From Mycobacterium sp. NBC_00419 (lineage in GTDB: Bacteria; Actinomycetota; Actinomycetes; Mycobacteriales; Mycobacteriaceae), in the NCBI RefSeq assembly GCF_036023875.1, contig NZ_CP107931.1, forward strand, positions 1,364,001-1,428,000: 64,000 nt of DNA. The letters run 5' to 3'. The notes beneath the pieces are model-generated. The model made no database searches. It was not told the origin of the DNA and was given only the letters and a program-made list of their open reading frames with translations. Shown here one piece after another: positions 49,089 through 58,233 of the stretch. The position numbers and the translations under genes were made by a program. How positions within the stretch are numbered: the stretch's first letter is position 1; the number at the start of each line of letters is the position of its first letter.

Positions 49089-50447
49089 ATGACCCGACAG
49101 CTGCACCTGGGCGGATTCCAGATCGCCTCCCAGGTCACCCACTCGCATGCCGCCTGGCGACATCCGGCCAGCGACCCGGCATTCCTGACCCCGGAGTACT
49201 ACCACCGGATCGGGCGCATCCTGGAACGAGGCAAGTTCGACTTCTTGTTCTTCGCCGATCTGCTGGCCGCACCCGTGCGATACGGCGACGGCATCGCCGA
49301 GCCTCTGCGCCGTGGCACGCAGGCCACAGCCACCCTGGACCCGTCCGTCGTGGCGGCCAGCATCGCGGCCGTCACAACCCGGCTGGGTCTTGCAATCACC
49401 AAGTCCGCCACCTACTTTCACCCCTACGAATTGGCCCGCATCTTCGCCAGTCTCGACCACATCACCCGCGGACGGGTGGCGTGGAACATCGTGACGTCAC
49501 TGACCCAGAGCGAGGCGCAGAACTTCGGCCACGACAACCACCTCGACCATGAGTTCCGCTACGAACGCGCCGACGAGTTCGTCCGCACCACCCTGGAACT
49601 GTGGTCGAGCTGGGAGCCCGACGCCCTGGTTCAGGACAAGCAGTCCGGGGTGTTCGCCGACCCGGACCGGATCCGGCACGTCGACCACGACGGCCGCTAC
49701 TTCCGCACCCGCGGGCCGCTCAACGTCCCGCACTCACCGCAGGGCCGCCCGGTGCTGATCCAGGCCGGCTCCTCGAACACCGGCAGGGACTTCGCGGCCC
49801 GGTGGGCCGAGGCCATCTTCGAGATCGACCCGACCCCGGAGGGCAGGCGAGCCTACTACGACGACATCAAGTCGCGTGCGGTGAACTTCGGCCGCAATCC
49901 CGACACGGTCCTCATCTTCCCGGCGTTCATCCCGTTCATCGGTGAGACCGAGTCGATCGCACGGGAGAAGCAGGCCTACCACAACGAATTAGCCGATCCG
50001 ATCTCCGGGCTGATCACCCTGTCGGTGCACACCGACCACGACTTCTCCGGCTACGACCTCGACGCCCCGGTCGAGGACGTCCAAGTCAGCGGAACCCAAG
50101 GGCTTTTCGACGCGGTGCGCCGGGTGGCCAACCGGGACAGCCTGACGTTGCGCGATGTCGGCGCCTGGTACGCACAGGGGGTGCTGCTGCCGCAGTTCGT
50201 CGGCACCGCCGAGCAGGTGGCCGACCAGATCGAGGAGTCGTTCCTGGCCGGCGAGGCCGACGGATTCATGGTGTCGTCCGCCTCGACACCGGGCACGTTC
50301 AACGACTTCGTCGACTCGGTGGTGCCGGTGCTGCAACGCAGGGGCCTGTTCCGCACCGAGTACACCGGGACGACGCTGCGCGACCACCTGGGGCTGGGCA
50401 GCACCGAGGAGTCCAACGTCGGGCGGCGCCTGCAGGCCGCGGGTTAG
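49089..50447 (+). CDS. FMNH2-dependent monooxygenase, NtaA/SnaA/DszA family
   Basis: 452 aa. Starts QLHLGGFQIASQVTHSHAAWRHP, then YHRIGRILERGKFDFLFFAD, the signature of the NtaA/DszA group of luciferase-like enzymes. HPYELARIFASLDHITRGRVAWNIVTS and GRPVLIQAGSSNTGRDFAA complete the barrel. Members cleave C-S or C-N bonds (dibenzothiophene sulfone, nitrilotriacetate). With the DszC-like neighbour this suggests a two-step organosulfur-scavenging pathway. Confidence 0.9.
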   Translation: MTRQLHLGGFQIASQVTHSHAAWRHPASDPAFLTPEYYHRIGRILERGKFDFLFFADLLAAPVRYGDGIAEPLRRGTQATATLDPSVVAASIAAVTTRLGLAITKSATYFHPYELARIFASLDHITRGRVAWNIVTSLTQSEAQNFGHDNHLDHEFRYERADEFVRTTLELWSSWEPDALVQDKQSGVFADPDRIRHVDHDGRYFRTRGPLNVPHSPQGRPVLIQAGSSNTGRDFAARWAEAIFEIDPTPEGRRAYYDDIKSRAVNFGRNPDTVLIFPAFIPFIGETESIAREKQAYHNELADPISGLITLSVHTDHDFSGYDLDAPVEDVQVSGTQGLFDAVRRVANRDSLTLRDVGAWYAQGVLLPQFVGTAEQVADQIEESFLAGEADGFMVSSASTPGTFNDFVDSVVPVLQRRGLFRTEYTGTTLRDHLGLGSTEESNVGRRLQAAG

Positions 50448-50481
50448 TCGAGGCGCCCGCGCCATCGGGCACCTTCGTTAG

Positions 50482-50494
50482 GGGACAAAGTCCC
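50482..50494. promoter_or_regulatory. DosR-box-like palindrome upstream of the wax-ester/TAG synthase
   Basis: GGGAC-AAA-GTCCC is a perfect palindrome of the half-sites used by the dormancy regulator DosR, but the spacer is 3 bp, not 4. It ends 63 bp before the start of the acyltransferase gene, a class that includes the DosR target tgs1. Confidence 0.35.
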
Positions 50495-50557
50495 GAGTTG
50501 GCTGCGTGATCTTCTGCGCGGTGCGACCGCCGTCGTACGTTTGTGGCGGAGCACACA

Positions 50558-51922
50558 ATGACTGAATTCATGCGCAACACCGACGCGTTCACCTGGTCGA
50601 TGGAGTCCGACCCGCGGCTGAGATCCACCGTGGTGACGGTGATACTCCTCGACCGGTCACCGGACTGGGATCTGGTCAGGGAGCGGTTCGACATCGTCAG
50701 CCGCAACCTGCCGATGTTCCGCCAGCGGGTGGTCGAGACCCTGCCGCCGGCGCCCCCGCGATGGGAATGGGCACCGGACTTCGATCTGGACTTCCACATG
50801 CGCCGGGTATCGGCGCCCCAGCCCGGCACCCTCGACGGCGTGCTGGAGATGGCGCGGCTGGCCGCGATGGACGACTTCGACCGGGCCCGGCCGATGTGGA
50901 AAGCCACCCTGATCGACGGGCTCGACGACGGCGGGGCGGCGGTGTTGTGCAAGTTCCACCACGCGCTGACCGACGGTGTCGGCGGCGTGCAGATCGCGAT
51001 GACGCTGTTCGACCTGACCGAGGAACCGCGAACCATCGACTCGATACCCGACGAGCCCGTGTGGACCTCGCCGCAGCCGCTGGAGGGTTACCGCGACGCC
51101 GTGCGCTACGACGCCGGACTTCTCGGCAAGGCTGTCACCGAGACCGCCAAGACCGTTCCCCGCTTGGTGTTCAACACGATTAGGCGTCCGCTGCAGACCG
51201 CGACCGCGGCCGGCGAGCTGGCCGCATCGGTGTACCGCACCGTGCGCCCGGTGACCGAGACCGGCTCGGCGCTGATGAAGGACCGCACCCTGGTTCGTAA
51301 ACTCGGCGTCCACGAGGTGTCGCTGCCGGGGCTACGCGAAGCCGCACACCGCAGCGGCGGCTCACTGAACGACGCGTTCCTGGCCGGGGTGGCCGGCGGG
51401 TTGCGCCGCTACCACGAGAAGCACGGCGTGCCGGTGGGCGAACTACACCTGACGATGCCGATCAGCCTGCGCACCGAGGACGACGGCATGGGCGGCAACC
51501 GAATCGGGTTGATGCGCTTCGATATTCCGGCGGGGGTGGCCGACCCGGCGCAGCGGATCAGCGAGATCCGGGAGCGCACCTCGAAGGTCCGCACCGAGAA
51601 GTCGTTGCCGTACACGCAGTTGATCGCCGGCGCCCTGAACCTGATGCCGCGCTGGTACATCGGCTCGGTGCTGCGACACGTCGACTTCCTGTGCAGCGAC
51701 GTGCCGGGCGTTCCGGTGCAGGTGTACCTCGGCGGGGCCAAGGTGCGCATGCAGTATGCGTTCGGCCCGACCATCGGCTCGGCGGTCAACGTGACGCTGC
51801 TGACCTACGTCGACACCTGCTCGCTGGGCATCGACGTCGACACCGGCGCGATCCCGGACTTCGAGGAGTTCGCCGACTGCCTGGTTGCGGGCTTCGACGA
51901 GGTGCTGGCGCTGGCCGACTGA
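50558..51922 (+). CDS. Wax ester synthase / diacylglycerol acyltransferase (WS/DGAT)
   Basis: 454 aa from the ATG at 50558 (GGAG six bases upstream); a GTG at 50543 has no ribosome site. The HHALTDG active-site motif is at 134-140. The N-terminal MRNTDAFTWSMES and the C-terminal SDVPGVPVQVYLGG, SAVNVTLLTYVDTCSLGIDVD are typical of mycobacterial Tgs proteins. It esterifies diacylglycerol or alcohols with acyl-CoA to form storage lipid. Confidence 0.92.
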   Translation: MTEFMRNTDAFTWSMESDPRLRSTVVTVILLDRSPDWDLVRERFDIVSRNLPMFRQRVVETLPPAPPRWEWAPDFDLDFHMRRVSAPQPGTLDGVLEMARLAAMDDFDRARPMWKATLIDGLDDGGAAVLCKFHHALTDGVGGVQIAMTLFDLTEEPRTIDSIPDEPVWTSPQPLEGYRDAVRYDAGLLGKAVTETAKTVPRLVFNTIRRPLQTATAAGELAASVYRTVRPVTETGSALMKDRTLVRKLGVHEVSLPGLREAAHRSGGSLNDAFLAGVAGGLRRYHEKHGVPVGELHLTMPISLRTEDDGMGGNRIGLMRFDIPAGVADPAQRISEIRERTSKVRTEKSLPYTQLIAGALNLMPRWYIGSVLRHVDFLCSDVPGVPVQVYLGGAKVRMQYAFGPTIGSAVNVTLLTYVDTCSLGIDVDTGAIPDFEEFADCLVAGFDEVLALAD

Positions 51923-51946
51923 CGCTCAGGCACTTGGCGGCTTCCC

Positions 51947-53119
51947 CTACTGCACGGCTACGCCGAGTTCCTCGGCGAACACCTTGATCATGTGCTGCAC
52001 ACCAATCTCGTTGCGGCCGATGATCATATGGTCGTGTTGGCCGTGGCGGACAGCTTCCCCGCACTGGGGCAGCATCGTAAAGTCTTCGTCACGCACCGCA
52101 GCGTGAACGCCCTCGTACACCTGGTCGTAGACCGCGCGCATCTCATCATTTGTCGCCGGTACTCGGCCCATCCAGCTGTGCCGTACGGTGCACCGAGTGG
52201 GCTCCCCGGCCGGCAGGATGTCGATGATCTCAACACCGATCGGACTGTTGGCCAGGATGAGGTTCGGGTAGATCCAGTAGATGACGCCCATGTTCTGATG
52301 CGGATCCCACGATCCCGACGGATCCTGGTCGAGGTTGGTGACCCAGTTGAATGGAAATCCGATGCGGTGGTGCTTTCCGAACTCGTCGTAGACACCCGTG
52401 TTCGGAAGCGTGTTCTGCCCGATCACGCTCTCGCCGTGGACAAAGGGGAAGTGGTAGCCCTCGGCGAAGGCCTCGAGCGCGCCCTTCCACGACACCTGGG
52501 ACTCGAACTCCCTCTCCACGTGATAGCCGTATCCGCTGTAGTTCATCAATTCCAGATCGGGCCCGACAGCGCCGAGATGAGCGTCGAGGTCGATCGCAAG
52601 GCCAGCTGTGAGAACCGCCCAGATGAACCCATAGCGTTCCTCATTGGGTAGCTCAACGAGTCCATAGTCGCCCTTGTCCATCGAATCGAAGCCGGCCTTA
52701 CCCGGGATGGTGAACAGTTCGCCGGTGTTCTTGTAGGTCCATGCGTGATAGGGGCATACGAACCGAGAAGCATTGCCTGTGCCGCAGGCCGGCATGGCAC
52801 CGCGGTGCCGGCAGTAATTGAGGAAGACGTGGCTCTTACCGGTGCCGTCGCGGGTAACGAGAAGAGAGTCACCCAGAACGGACCGAACGGCGAAGTCATT
52901 GGCATTGGGCAGCTGCGCCGACGGCATCACGGCCAGTGGGACTCGCCGCAACACCTGGGACTCTTCGATTTCGGTGATCTTCGGATCGCGGTAGTAGTGC
53001 AGCGGCACCCGCAGCTCCCGATCTGCCATGTCGGTGGTCTTGTTGATCGCGTGACGCAACGCACGACGAGTCAGCTCGATGTCGTGATTGCTGACCGGAT
53101 GATCTCCCGCAGCTGCCAT
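51947..53119 (-). CDS. Rieske non-heme iron oxygenase, alpha subunit
   Basis: 390 aa. Rieske ligands Cys103-x-His105 (NYCRHRG) and Cys122-x2-His125 (CPYHAW). Mononuclear iron ligands are His223 and His228 (EGYHFPFVHGE), with Asp346 (RDEDFTML) as the likely third. The domain order and length fit ring-hydroxylating or demethylating oxygenases. No beta subunit, ferredoxin or reductase gene is adjacent. Divergent from a TetR gene with a strong palindrome between; probably substrate-induced. Codon third positions look less GC-biased than in the neighbours, a hint of transfer. Confidence 0.9.
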   Translation of the reverse strand: MAAAGDHPVSNHDIELTRRALRHAINKTTDMADRELRVPLHYYRDPKITEIEESQVLRRVPLAVMPSAQLPNANDFAVRSVLGDSLLVTRDGTGKSHVFLNYCRHRGAMPACGTGNASRFVCPYHAWTYKNTGELFTIPGKAGFDSMDKGDYGLVELPNEERYGFIWAVLTAGLAIDLDAHLGAVGPDLELMNYSGYGYHVEREFESQVSWKGALEAFAEGYHFPFVHGESVIGQNTLPNTGVYDEFGKHHRIGFPFNWVTNLDQDPSGSWDPHQNMGVIYWIYPNLILANSPIGVEIIDILPAGEPTRCTVRHSWMGRVPATNDEMRAVYDQVYEGVHAAVRDEDFTMLPQCGEAVRHGQHDHMIIGRNEIGVQHMIKVFAEELGVAVQ

Positions 53120-53152
53120 GTCTACCCTTTCCGAGATTTACGGCTGGACCCT

Positions 53153-53182
53153 GACCATACATTAATGGCTAACTGTATGGTC
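53153..53182. promoter_or_regulatory. Palindromic operator between Rieske oxygenase and TetR genes
   Basis: GACCATACA-N12-TGTATGGTC, perfect 9-bp arms, lies 34 bp upstream of the oxygenase start and 64 bp upstream of the TetR start. It is the obvious candidate site for the divergent TetR regulator, covering both promoters. Confidence 0.75.
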
Positions 53183-53246
53183 CAATGCCGGAAACGTCGG
53201 GCTGCCCGCGGACCCACCTCGGGTTAACAGGTGACACGATGTGGTT

Positions 53247-53864
53247 ATGCGACGGCACGGATGGGCGGGCGACGTACCCATCGACGACGAGGAGGCGGTG
53301 GGACGGATCATCAGTGCCGCGCGCTCCTCGATCGATGCGCGGGGCACCGTGAGCGTGTCCGAAGTGGCGGCGAAGTTGGGCGTGACCCGACAGACCGTTT
53401 ACCGATACTTCCCCACCCAGGACGCCTTGCTGGCGGCGACAGCGCTATCGGCCGTCGGTGAATTCCTCGACCGGCTGGCAGACGAACTCGGCACGCTGAG
53501 TGACCCGACGACAGCCGTGATCGAGGGGATCGCCTACACACTCGAGCAGCTACCCCATGACCGGTACCTCGGATTGGTGATGCAACCAGGCAAAGCCAGC
53601 GCATTTGCCGCGGGCATCACATCCGACCTGTCGATCTCGTTCGGACGCTCCATCCTGGAACGCTTCGACGTCGATTGGGCCGCAACCGGTTTCACCGGAC
53701 CACATCTCGACGAACTCGTCGAATTCATGCTCCGTACGTTCCAGTCCTTCATCTTGGACCCCATCGACGCGACCCGCCGCGGCGACGAGCTGCGCGCCTA
53801 CCTTCGGCGTTGGATCGCACCGGCAGTCAACGAACGGTCAAGCAAGCCGATCCCGGCCGGGTAA
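53247..53864 (+). CDS. TetR-family regulator
   Basis: 205 aa from the ATG at 53247; a GTG at 53241 is possible. The helix-turn-helix is VSVSEVAAKLGVTRQTVYRYFPTQDALLAATA (~35-66). The C-terminal domain (~75-205) is a TetR ligand-binding region without a recognised subfamily. Probably represses the divergent Rieske oxygenase and itself through the palindrome at 53153-53182. Ends 6 bp from the convergent ATPase stop. Confidence 0.9.
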   Translation: MRRHGWAGDVPIDDEEAVGRIISAARSSIDARGTVSVSEVAAKLGVTRQTVYRYFPTQDALLAATALSAVGEFLDRLADELGTLSDPTTAVIEGIAYTLEQLPHDRYLGLVMQPGKASAFAAGITSDLSISFGRSILERFDVDWAATGFTGPHLDELVEFMLRTFQSFILDPIDATRRGDELRAYLRRWIAPAVNERSSKPIPAG

Positions 53865-53870
53865 CCCGAG

Positions 53871-56492
53871 TCAGGCGCTCAGTTCGATGAGGTGCGCCTC
53901 CTGCACACCGAGATAGCGCGCCGGCATGCACGTCAGCACGATGACCTGCCCATGGTTGCCGACGGTGTCGAACACCGCGCCCATCTTCGTCAGCCGCTGC
54001 GGATCGGTGAAACCGAGTGCGTCGTCGATGATCACTGGCACGGTGTCCTCCTTGGCCACCAGCGCGGCTCCGGCCAGCCGGGCCAGGATGCCCAGCTGCT
54101 CCTTGGCGCCGCCGGACAGCGAGTCGTAGGGCACCGTGCAGCCGTCGAGCGTGCGGTTACAGATCCTCAGCGCGCTGTCGACCTCGACTTCGAATGTCGG
54201 GCCGAACACCGGCTTACCGAGCCGCTCGATCTCCTTGCGGAACGGTTCGACGTACCGCTGGCGGGTGTTGTCGCGGTGCCGCGTCATCACCGACCGCAAC
54301 AGATGTGCCGACCGCGCCCGCCGCGAGACCCGGTCATGCTCGGCCCGGGCGTGCTGCAGCGCGGCCTGCGCGGCATCAAGGCTGCCCTGGCGGCCTTCGC
54401 TGCCGATGACGCCGAGTTCGACGGTGAGATCGTTGAGCGCGCGCTCGAGCTCGTCGGTGTCGCGCCGCAGTGCCGCGGCAGCACTGCTGGCCGCGGCCTG
54501 CTCGGCGGCAACAGTGGCCGGGTCGGCTGCCGCATAGCGTTCGGTCAGCTGCGCGGCCACCGCCTCCGCCGCCCGCTTGGCCTCGGCATCCGCGGCCGCC
54601 TGCGCGGCCACCTCGTCGTCTCCCGCCGCTGTCCGCAGTCCGACCAGCCGCTCCTGCAACGTGCCCAGCTCCGCGCTGGCGTCGGCGGCCTTTGCCGCGA
54701 GAACCGTTGTGGCAATGGCCTTCTTGACCCGCTGAGCCTCGGCTTCAGCGGCCACCCGGGCATCGGCACCTGCCTGCACCTTCACCGCCGCCAGGGCCTG
54801 CTCGGCGGCGGCAAGCGCGGCATGTGCGGTCTCGTGGTCGACCGCAACCGTCGGATCGAACCCGGCCCGCAAGTTAGCCAGCCGGGACCGCAGCTGCTCG
54901 AGGTCCTCCCCGCCGAGCAGAGCCGTCACCGTGGCCGAGGCCTGGTCGCGGCTGCTGATCAGGTCACGGCGGCGCCGGTCGATATCGCGGGCGCCGTCCA
55001 GATCGGTGGCACCGCCCTGCTGCAGGGCTTCGGTCAGGAGCCGTTGCGCGGCAACAACTTTCTCCTGGATTCCGGCGGTGGTGACACCCGGGTCGACCCG
55101 GATACTGAGCAGGCCGGGCAGCTCGACAGTGGTCGCGGCGGACACCGGCGGCGTCCAGCGCTGCCCCGCGGCGAGTCGCACCACCTCACCGTCGACCGTC
55201 AGTTCCACCTCGGCCGCCGCGGTGAACTCGACGGTGGTGGCGGTCGAGGCAAGCTGCGCCTCGCAGCGCTGCACCAGAGCCGCCGCCGACTCGATATCGG
55301 CCATCACCTCGGCGGTCAACGTGATGCCCGCGAGCTGCGTGTCGATCTGGCCGAGTTCGGCTTGCGCACTGTCGATCCGGGCGATCTGGGCTGCGAGCCG
55401 ATCGGCCTGCTCACGGTTGGCCAGCGCGGCGACCGCCCGCTGCGCAGTCACCAGCGTGGCCTGTGCCGCGTCCACCTCGGCGGCCGAGCGCACCGCTGCC
55501 GCAGACGCGATCTCGGCGACCTCACGTGCCGTCGCCTCGGCGTCGAGCGCAGCGGCGACCTCGGTATCCAACTCCGCGATCCGCGTGGTGCGCGCCTCGA
55601 CCTCGGTGTGCAACCGTGAGCGCTCAGCCTGCGCGGCAGCCGACGCCGCACTGGTGGCGGCCGCCGCCCTGGCGACCAGGGTGGCGTTGTCAAGTTGGGT
55701 TCGAAGTTCGGTCAGCGCCGCGGCCGCGGCTTCGGCGGCCGCGCAGCGCTGTGTGACGACGTCCCGCTGGCCCGACAGGGCCGCGAGCTGCTCCGCCAGC
55801 TCGGCGTGGCGGGCCACCCGCTCGTCGACCTCGGCCATCGCGGCCGCGCAGCGGGCCACCTCATCGTTGGCGGCCTTCAATTGGCCGATAGCAGAACCCC
55901 ATTCACCGGTCGGCTTGCCCGTCGCGGTGAAGTAGCGGGCATACTCGGCGTCGATACGTTCGATGAGCAGCGAATCACCACCCGAGGTGTCGGGGGTCTC
56001 GGCGGCATCGCCGGCGGCCACGTCCAGCGCGCGCGACAGTGCGTCACACCCGGACAGATCCACCGCCGACGTCGAGCCGGCCTGCAACACCCGCTGGGCA
56101 TGCCACAGTTCGGTGTCCACGGTCTCGGCCAGCATCGACCGCACCCGGTCGTGTGCCTCGTCGCCGGTGAGCTGTTCGCGGCGCGGCTCGAGGATGGTCA
56201 GCTCGGTCCTGGGCCGCTTGTGGAAGCACTTGGTGTAGACGAATCGGTAAGGGCCCGTGCTGATCTCGGCGGACACCTCGGAGCCGACGTCGGCGTGGGT
56301 GGGCTTGACCTGCTTGACGTCCTTCTTGGTCGAGCGGTCCTTGGACTCCAGCAGCAGATCGAGCGCCTCGATCATCGACGTCTTGCCGATCTCGTTGGCC
56401 CCGCAGACCACGACGACACCGTGGTCGGGAAAGTCGATCTCGCGGTAGGTGATTCCGCGGTAGTTGCTCAGGACAAGCCGGTGCAGTTTCAT
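53871..56492 (-). CDS. SbcC/Rad50-like ATPase (Rv1278-like)
   Basis: 873 aa. Walker A GANEIGKTS at 31-39; a long Ala/Glu-rich coiled-coil middle (~200-740); ABC-type signature LSGGAKEQLGILARLAG and Walker B VPVIIDDALGFTD near the C-terminus. This is the SMC-like layout of DNA-repair ATPases that work with an SbcD nuclease. Length is as I recall for Rv1278 (875). ATGA overlap with the upstream nuclease gene means tight coupling. DNA-end processing is the likely role. Confidence 0.88.
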   Translation of the reverse strand: MKLHRLVLSNYRGITYREIDFPDHGVVVVCGANEIGKTSMIEALDLLLESKDRSTKKDVKQVKPTHADVGSEVSAEISTGPYRFVYTKCFHKRPRTELTILEPRREQLTGDEAHDRVRSMLAETVDTELWHAQRVLQAGSTSAVDLSGCDALSRALDVAAGDAAETPDTSGGDSLLIERIDAEYARYFTATGKPTGEWGSAIGQLKAANDEVARCAAAMAEVDERVARHAELAEQLAALSGQRDVVTQRCAAAEAAAAALTELRTQLDNATLVARAAAATSAASAAAQAERSRLHTEVEARTTRIAELDTEVAAALDAEATAREVAEIASAAAVRSAAEVDAAQATLVTAQRAVAALANREQADRLAAQIARIDSAQAELGQIDTQLAGITLTAEVMADIESAAALVQRCEAQLASTATTVEFTAAAEVELTVDGEVVRLAAGQRWTPPVSAATTVELPGLLSIRVDPGVTTAGIQEKVVAAQRLLTEALQQGGATDLDGARDIDRRRRDLISSRDQASATVTALLGGEDLEQLRSRLANLRAGFDPTVAVDHETAHAALAAAEQALAAVKVQAGADARVAAEAEAQRVKKAIATTVLAAKAADASAELGTLQERLVGLRTAAGDDEVAAQAAADAEAKRAAEAVAAQLTERYAAADPATVAAEQAAASSAAAALRRDTDELERALNDLTVELGVIGSEGRQGSLDAAQAALQHARAEHDRVSRRARSAHLLRSVMTRHRDNTRQRYVEPFRKEIERLGKPVFGPTFEVEVDSALRICNRTLDGCTVPYDSLSGGAKEQLGILARLAGAALVAKEDTVPVIIDDALGFTDPQRLTKMGAVFDTVGNHGQVIVLTCMPARYLGVQEAHLIELSA

Positions 56493-57640
56493 GCCGCACT
56501 CCCCCCGGCCAATCGCAGCAGCAGTCCGAGCGCGCCCTGGGCGTCCTGGGCCGCGTCCCCCGCATCGCTGCGGGCGGTGTCGAGGAGTTCGCCGAGAGCC
56601 GCGGCGGCGAACCCGCCGATGCCGAGGTCGTCGAACTCGCCGTCGGCCGGCATCACGGCGAGGTCGGTATGGCGGTCCCAGGTGCCCAGGTAGGCGAACA
56701 GCCGGGAGTACTTGTTCAGGCAGCCGTCCAGCGCCGCGCGGTCGCTGACTGTGAGCGTCCCGGTGAGCCCGAGTTGGACCACCGTGCGGTCCTTGTCGGC
56801 CATCAGGTCCAGATTGAGATCCAGGTCCGCGATGTCGCGGCTGTCGTTGACCTGTCGGTGCAGGGTCAGAAACCGCCAGCGTCCGACGTCGCGGGTCTGC
56901 ACCGTCACGGGGTGGGCGGGGTCGTTCTCGTCGACGTCGACCACCAGCACGTGGCCCGGGTCGGATTCCACGTGGTCGTAGTTGGTGACCTCCGGCGATC
57001 CGGAGTACCAGACCCGCCCGCTGTCCCCGACGCAGGTGCGGGAGTGCTTGTCCCCCAACGCCGCATAGTGCACGGCGCCGCGCTCGATGGCGTCAGCCAG
57101 ACCGGCCATCCGGATCAGCGACGGCCGGGTTGGGTCCGGGTCGAGGATGTCGACGCCGCCGTGGGCGACGACGACCCGGGTGGTTCCGTCGGCAGGCACG
57201 TCGGCCAGCACCGCGCCAACGAGGTCGGTGGTCGGCGACTTCGAGCGCCACGGCGCGACGACAAGTTGCACACCGGGGCGCACGTTCCAGAGCCCGGCCC
57301 GGTCGAGGACGATGACGTTGTCGGGGCACTCAGCGGTGAACAATGCACTGGTATAGACCGAGGACGCGTCCAGCGGATCGTGGTTGCCAGGCAGCAGGTA
57401 CACCGGCACGCCGATGGCGCGCATGGCTTCCAGCGACTGGCTGATCACCTTCGGGGCGAGCTGGTTGTGCTCGAACACGTCCCCGGCGACGACGACGAAC
57501 TCCACGTCGGCCTCCCGCGCCAGCGCGCCGAGGCCGGCCACCGCGTCACGCCGGGCAGCCGAATACCGCGGCTGTGCCTCCCCCTCCAGGAAGTGCCGCG
57601 TCATGCCGAGCTGCCAGTCGGCGGTGTGCAGGAAGCGCAT
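56489..57640 (-). CDS. SbcD/Mre11-like metallophosphoesterase nuclease (Rv1277-like)
   Basis: 383 aa from the ATG at 57640. Metallophosphoesterase motifs in order: HTADWQLG, VVAGDVFE, PGNHD, VVAHGG, GDKHS. These bind two Mn ions in Mre11-type nucleases. The C-terminal ~120 residues would bind the ATPase. It has no ribosome site; a TACACT -10 lies 7 nt before the ATG, so the mRNA is probably leaderless. Divergent from the SixA-like gene. Confidence 0.9.
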   Translation of the reverse strand: MRFLHTADWQLGMTRHFLEGEAQPRYSAARRDAVAGLGALAREADVEFVVVAGDVFEHNQLAPKVISQSLEAMRAIGVPVYLLPGNHDPLDASSVYTSALFTAECPDNVIVLDRAGLWNVRPGVQLVVAPWRSKSPTTDLVGAVLADVPADGTTRVVVAHGGVDILDPDPTRPSLIRMAGLADAIERGAVHYAALGDKHSRTCVGDSGRVWYSGSPEVTNYDHVESDPGHVLVVDVDENDPAHPVTVQTRDVGRWRFLTLHRQVNDSRDIADLDLNLDLMADKDRTVVQLGLTGTLTVSDRAALDGCLNKYSRLFAYLGTWDRHTDLAVMPADGEFDDLGIGGFAAAALGELLDTARSDAGDAAQDAQGALGLLLRLAGGSAA

Positions 57641-57647
57641 GGCGGGC

Positions 57648-57726
57648 AGTGTATGGCGGGCCGCCGACAAGTCCGGGGACCTCGTCCGGCATGTGCGACG
57701 TAGGTTCTCCCACACCCCGCTAGCCT
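57648..57726. promoter_or_regulatory. Back-to-back leaderless promoters
   Basis: On the minus strand TACACT (57653-57648) lies 7 nt before the nuclease ATG. On the plus strand TAGCCT (57721-57726) lies 6 nt before the SixA-like GTG. Both fit TANNNT with transcription starting at the start codon, and neither gene has a Shine-Dalgarno site. Confidence 0.55.
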
Positions 57727-57732
57727 GTCTGC

Positions 57733-58233
57733 GTGAGCACCCGAACCCTGGTCGTCATGCGTCACGCCAAGTCGGATTACCCCACCGGCGTCGTCGACCA
57801 TCAGCGGCCGCTGGCTCCGCGCGGCATCCGCGAGGCCGGCCTGGCAGGCGACTGGCTACGCGGCAATGTGCCCTCGATCGAGCGGGTGCTGTGCTCGTCG
57901 GCGACCAGGACCCGCCAGACCCTGGACCGCACCGGCATCATCGCACCCGTGGAGTACTCCGACCGGCTCTACGGCGCCACCCCGGGCACGATGATCGAGG
58001 AGATCAACGGCGTGCCCGACGAGGTGAACGCACTGCTGGTGGTCGGCCACGAACCGACGGTCTCGCAGGTCGCGCTCGGCCTGGCCGACCCGCAGGAGTC
58101 CGATCACGACGCCGCGGCGCAGATCTCGATGAAGTTCCCCACCTCGGGCATCGCGGTGCTGCGCGTGCCGGTCAGCTGGTCAGCGCTGGAACTCAGCGGC
58201 GCCGGGCTGATCGCGTTTCATGTTCCCAGGTGA
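57733..58233 (+). CDS. SixA-like histidine phosphatase (Rv1276c-like)
   Basis: 166 aa. RHG-type active site reads VVMRHAKSD with phospho-accepting His11; SSATRTRQT supplies the second Arg and VVGHEPT the second His. This is the SixA/phosphoglycerate-mutase fold. The protein substrate is unknown in mycobacteria. GTG start, probably leaderless. The stop is directly next to the convergent lipoprotein stop. Confidence 0.88.
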   Translation: MSTRTLVVMRHAKSDYPTGVVDHQRPLAPRGIREAGLAGDWLRGNVPSIERVLCSSATRTRQTLDRTGIIAPVEYSDRLYGATPGTMIEEINGVPDEVNALLVVGHEPTVSQVALGLADPQESDHDAAAQISMKFPTSGIAVLRVPVSWSALELSGAGLIAFHVPR

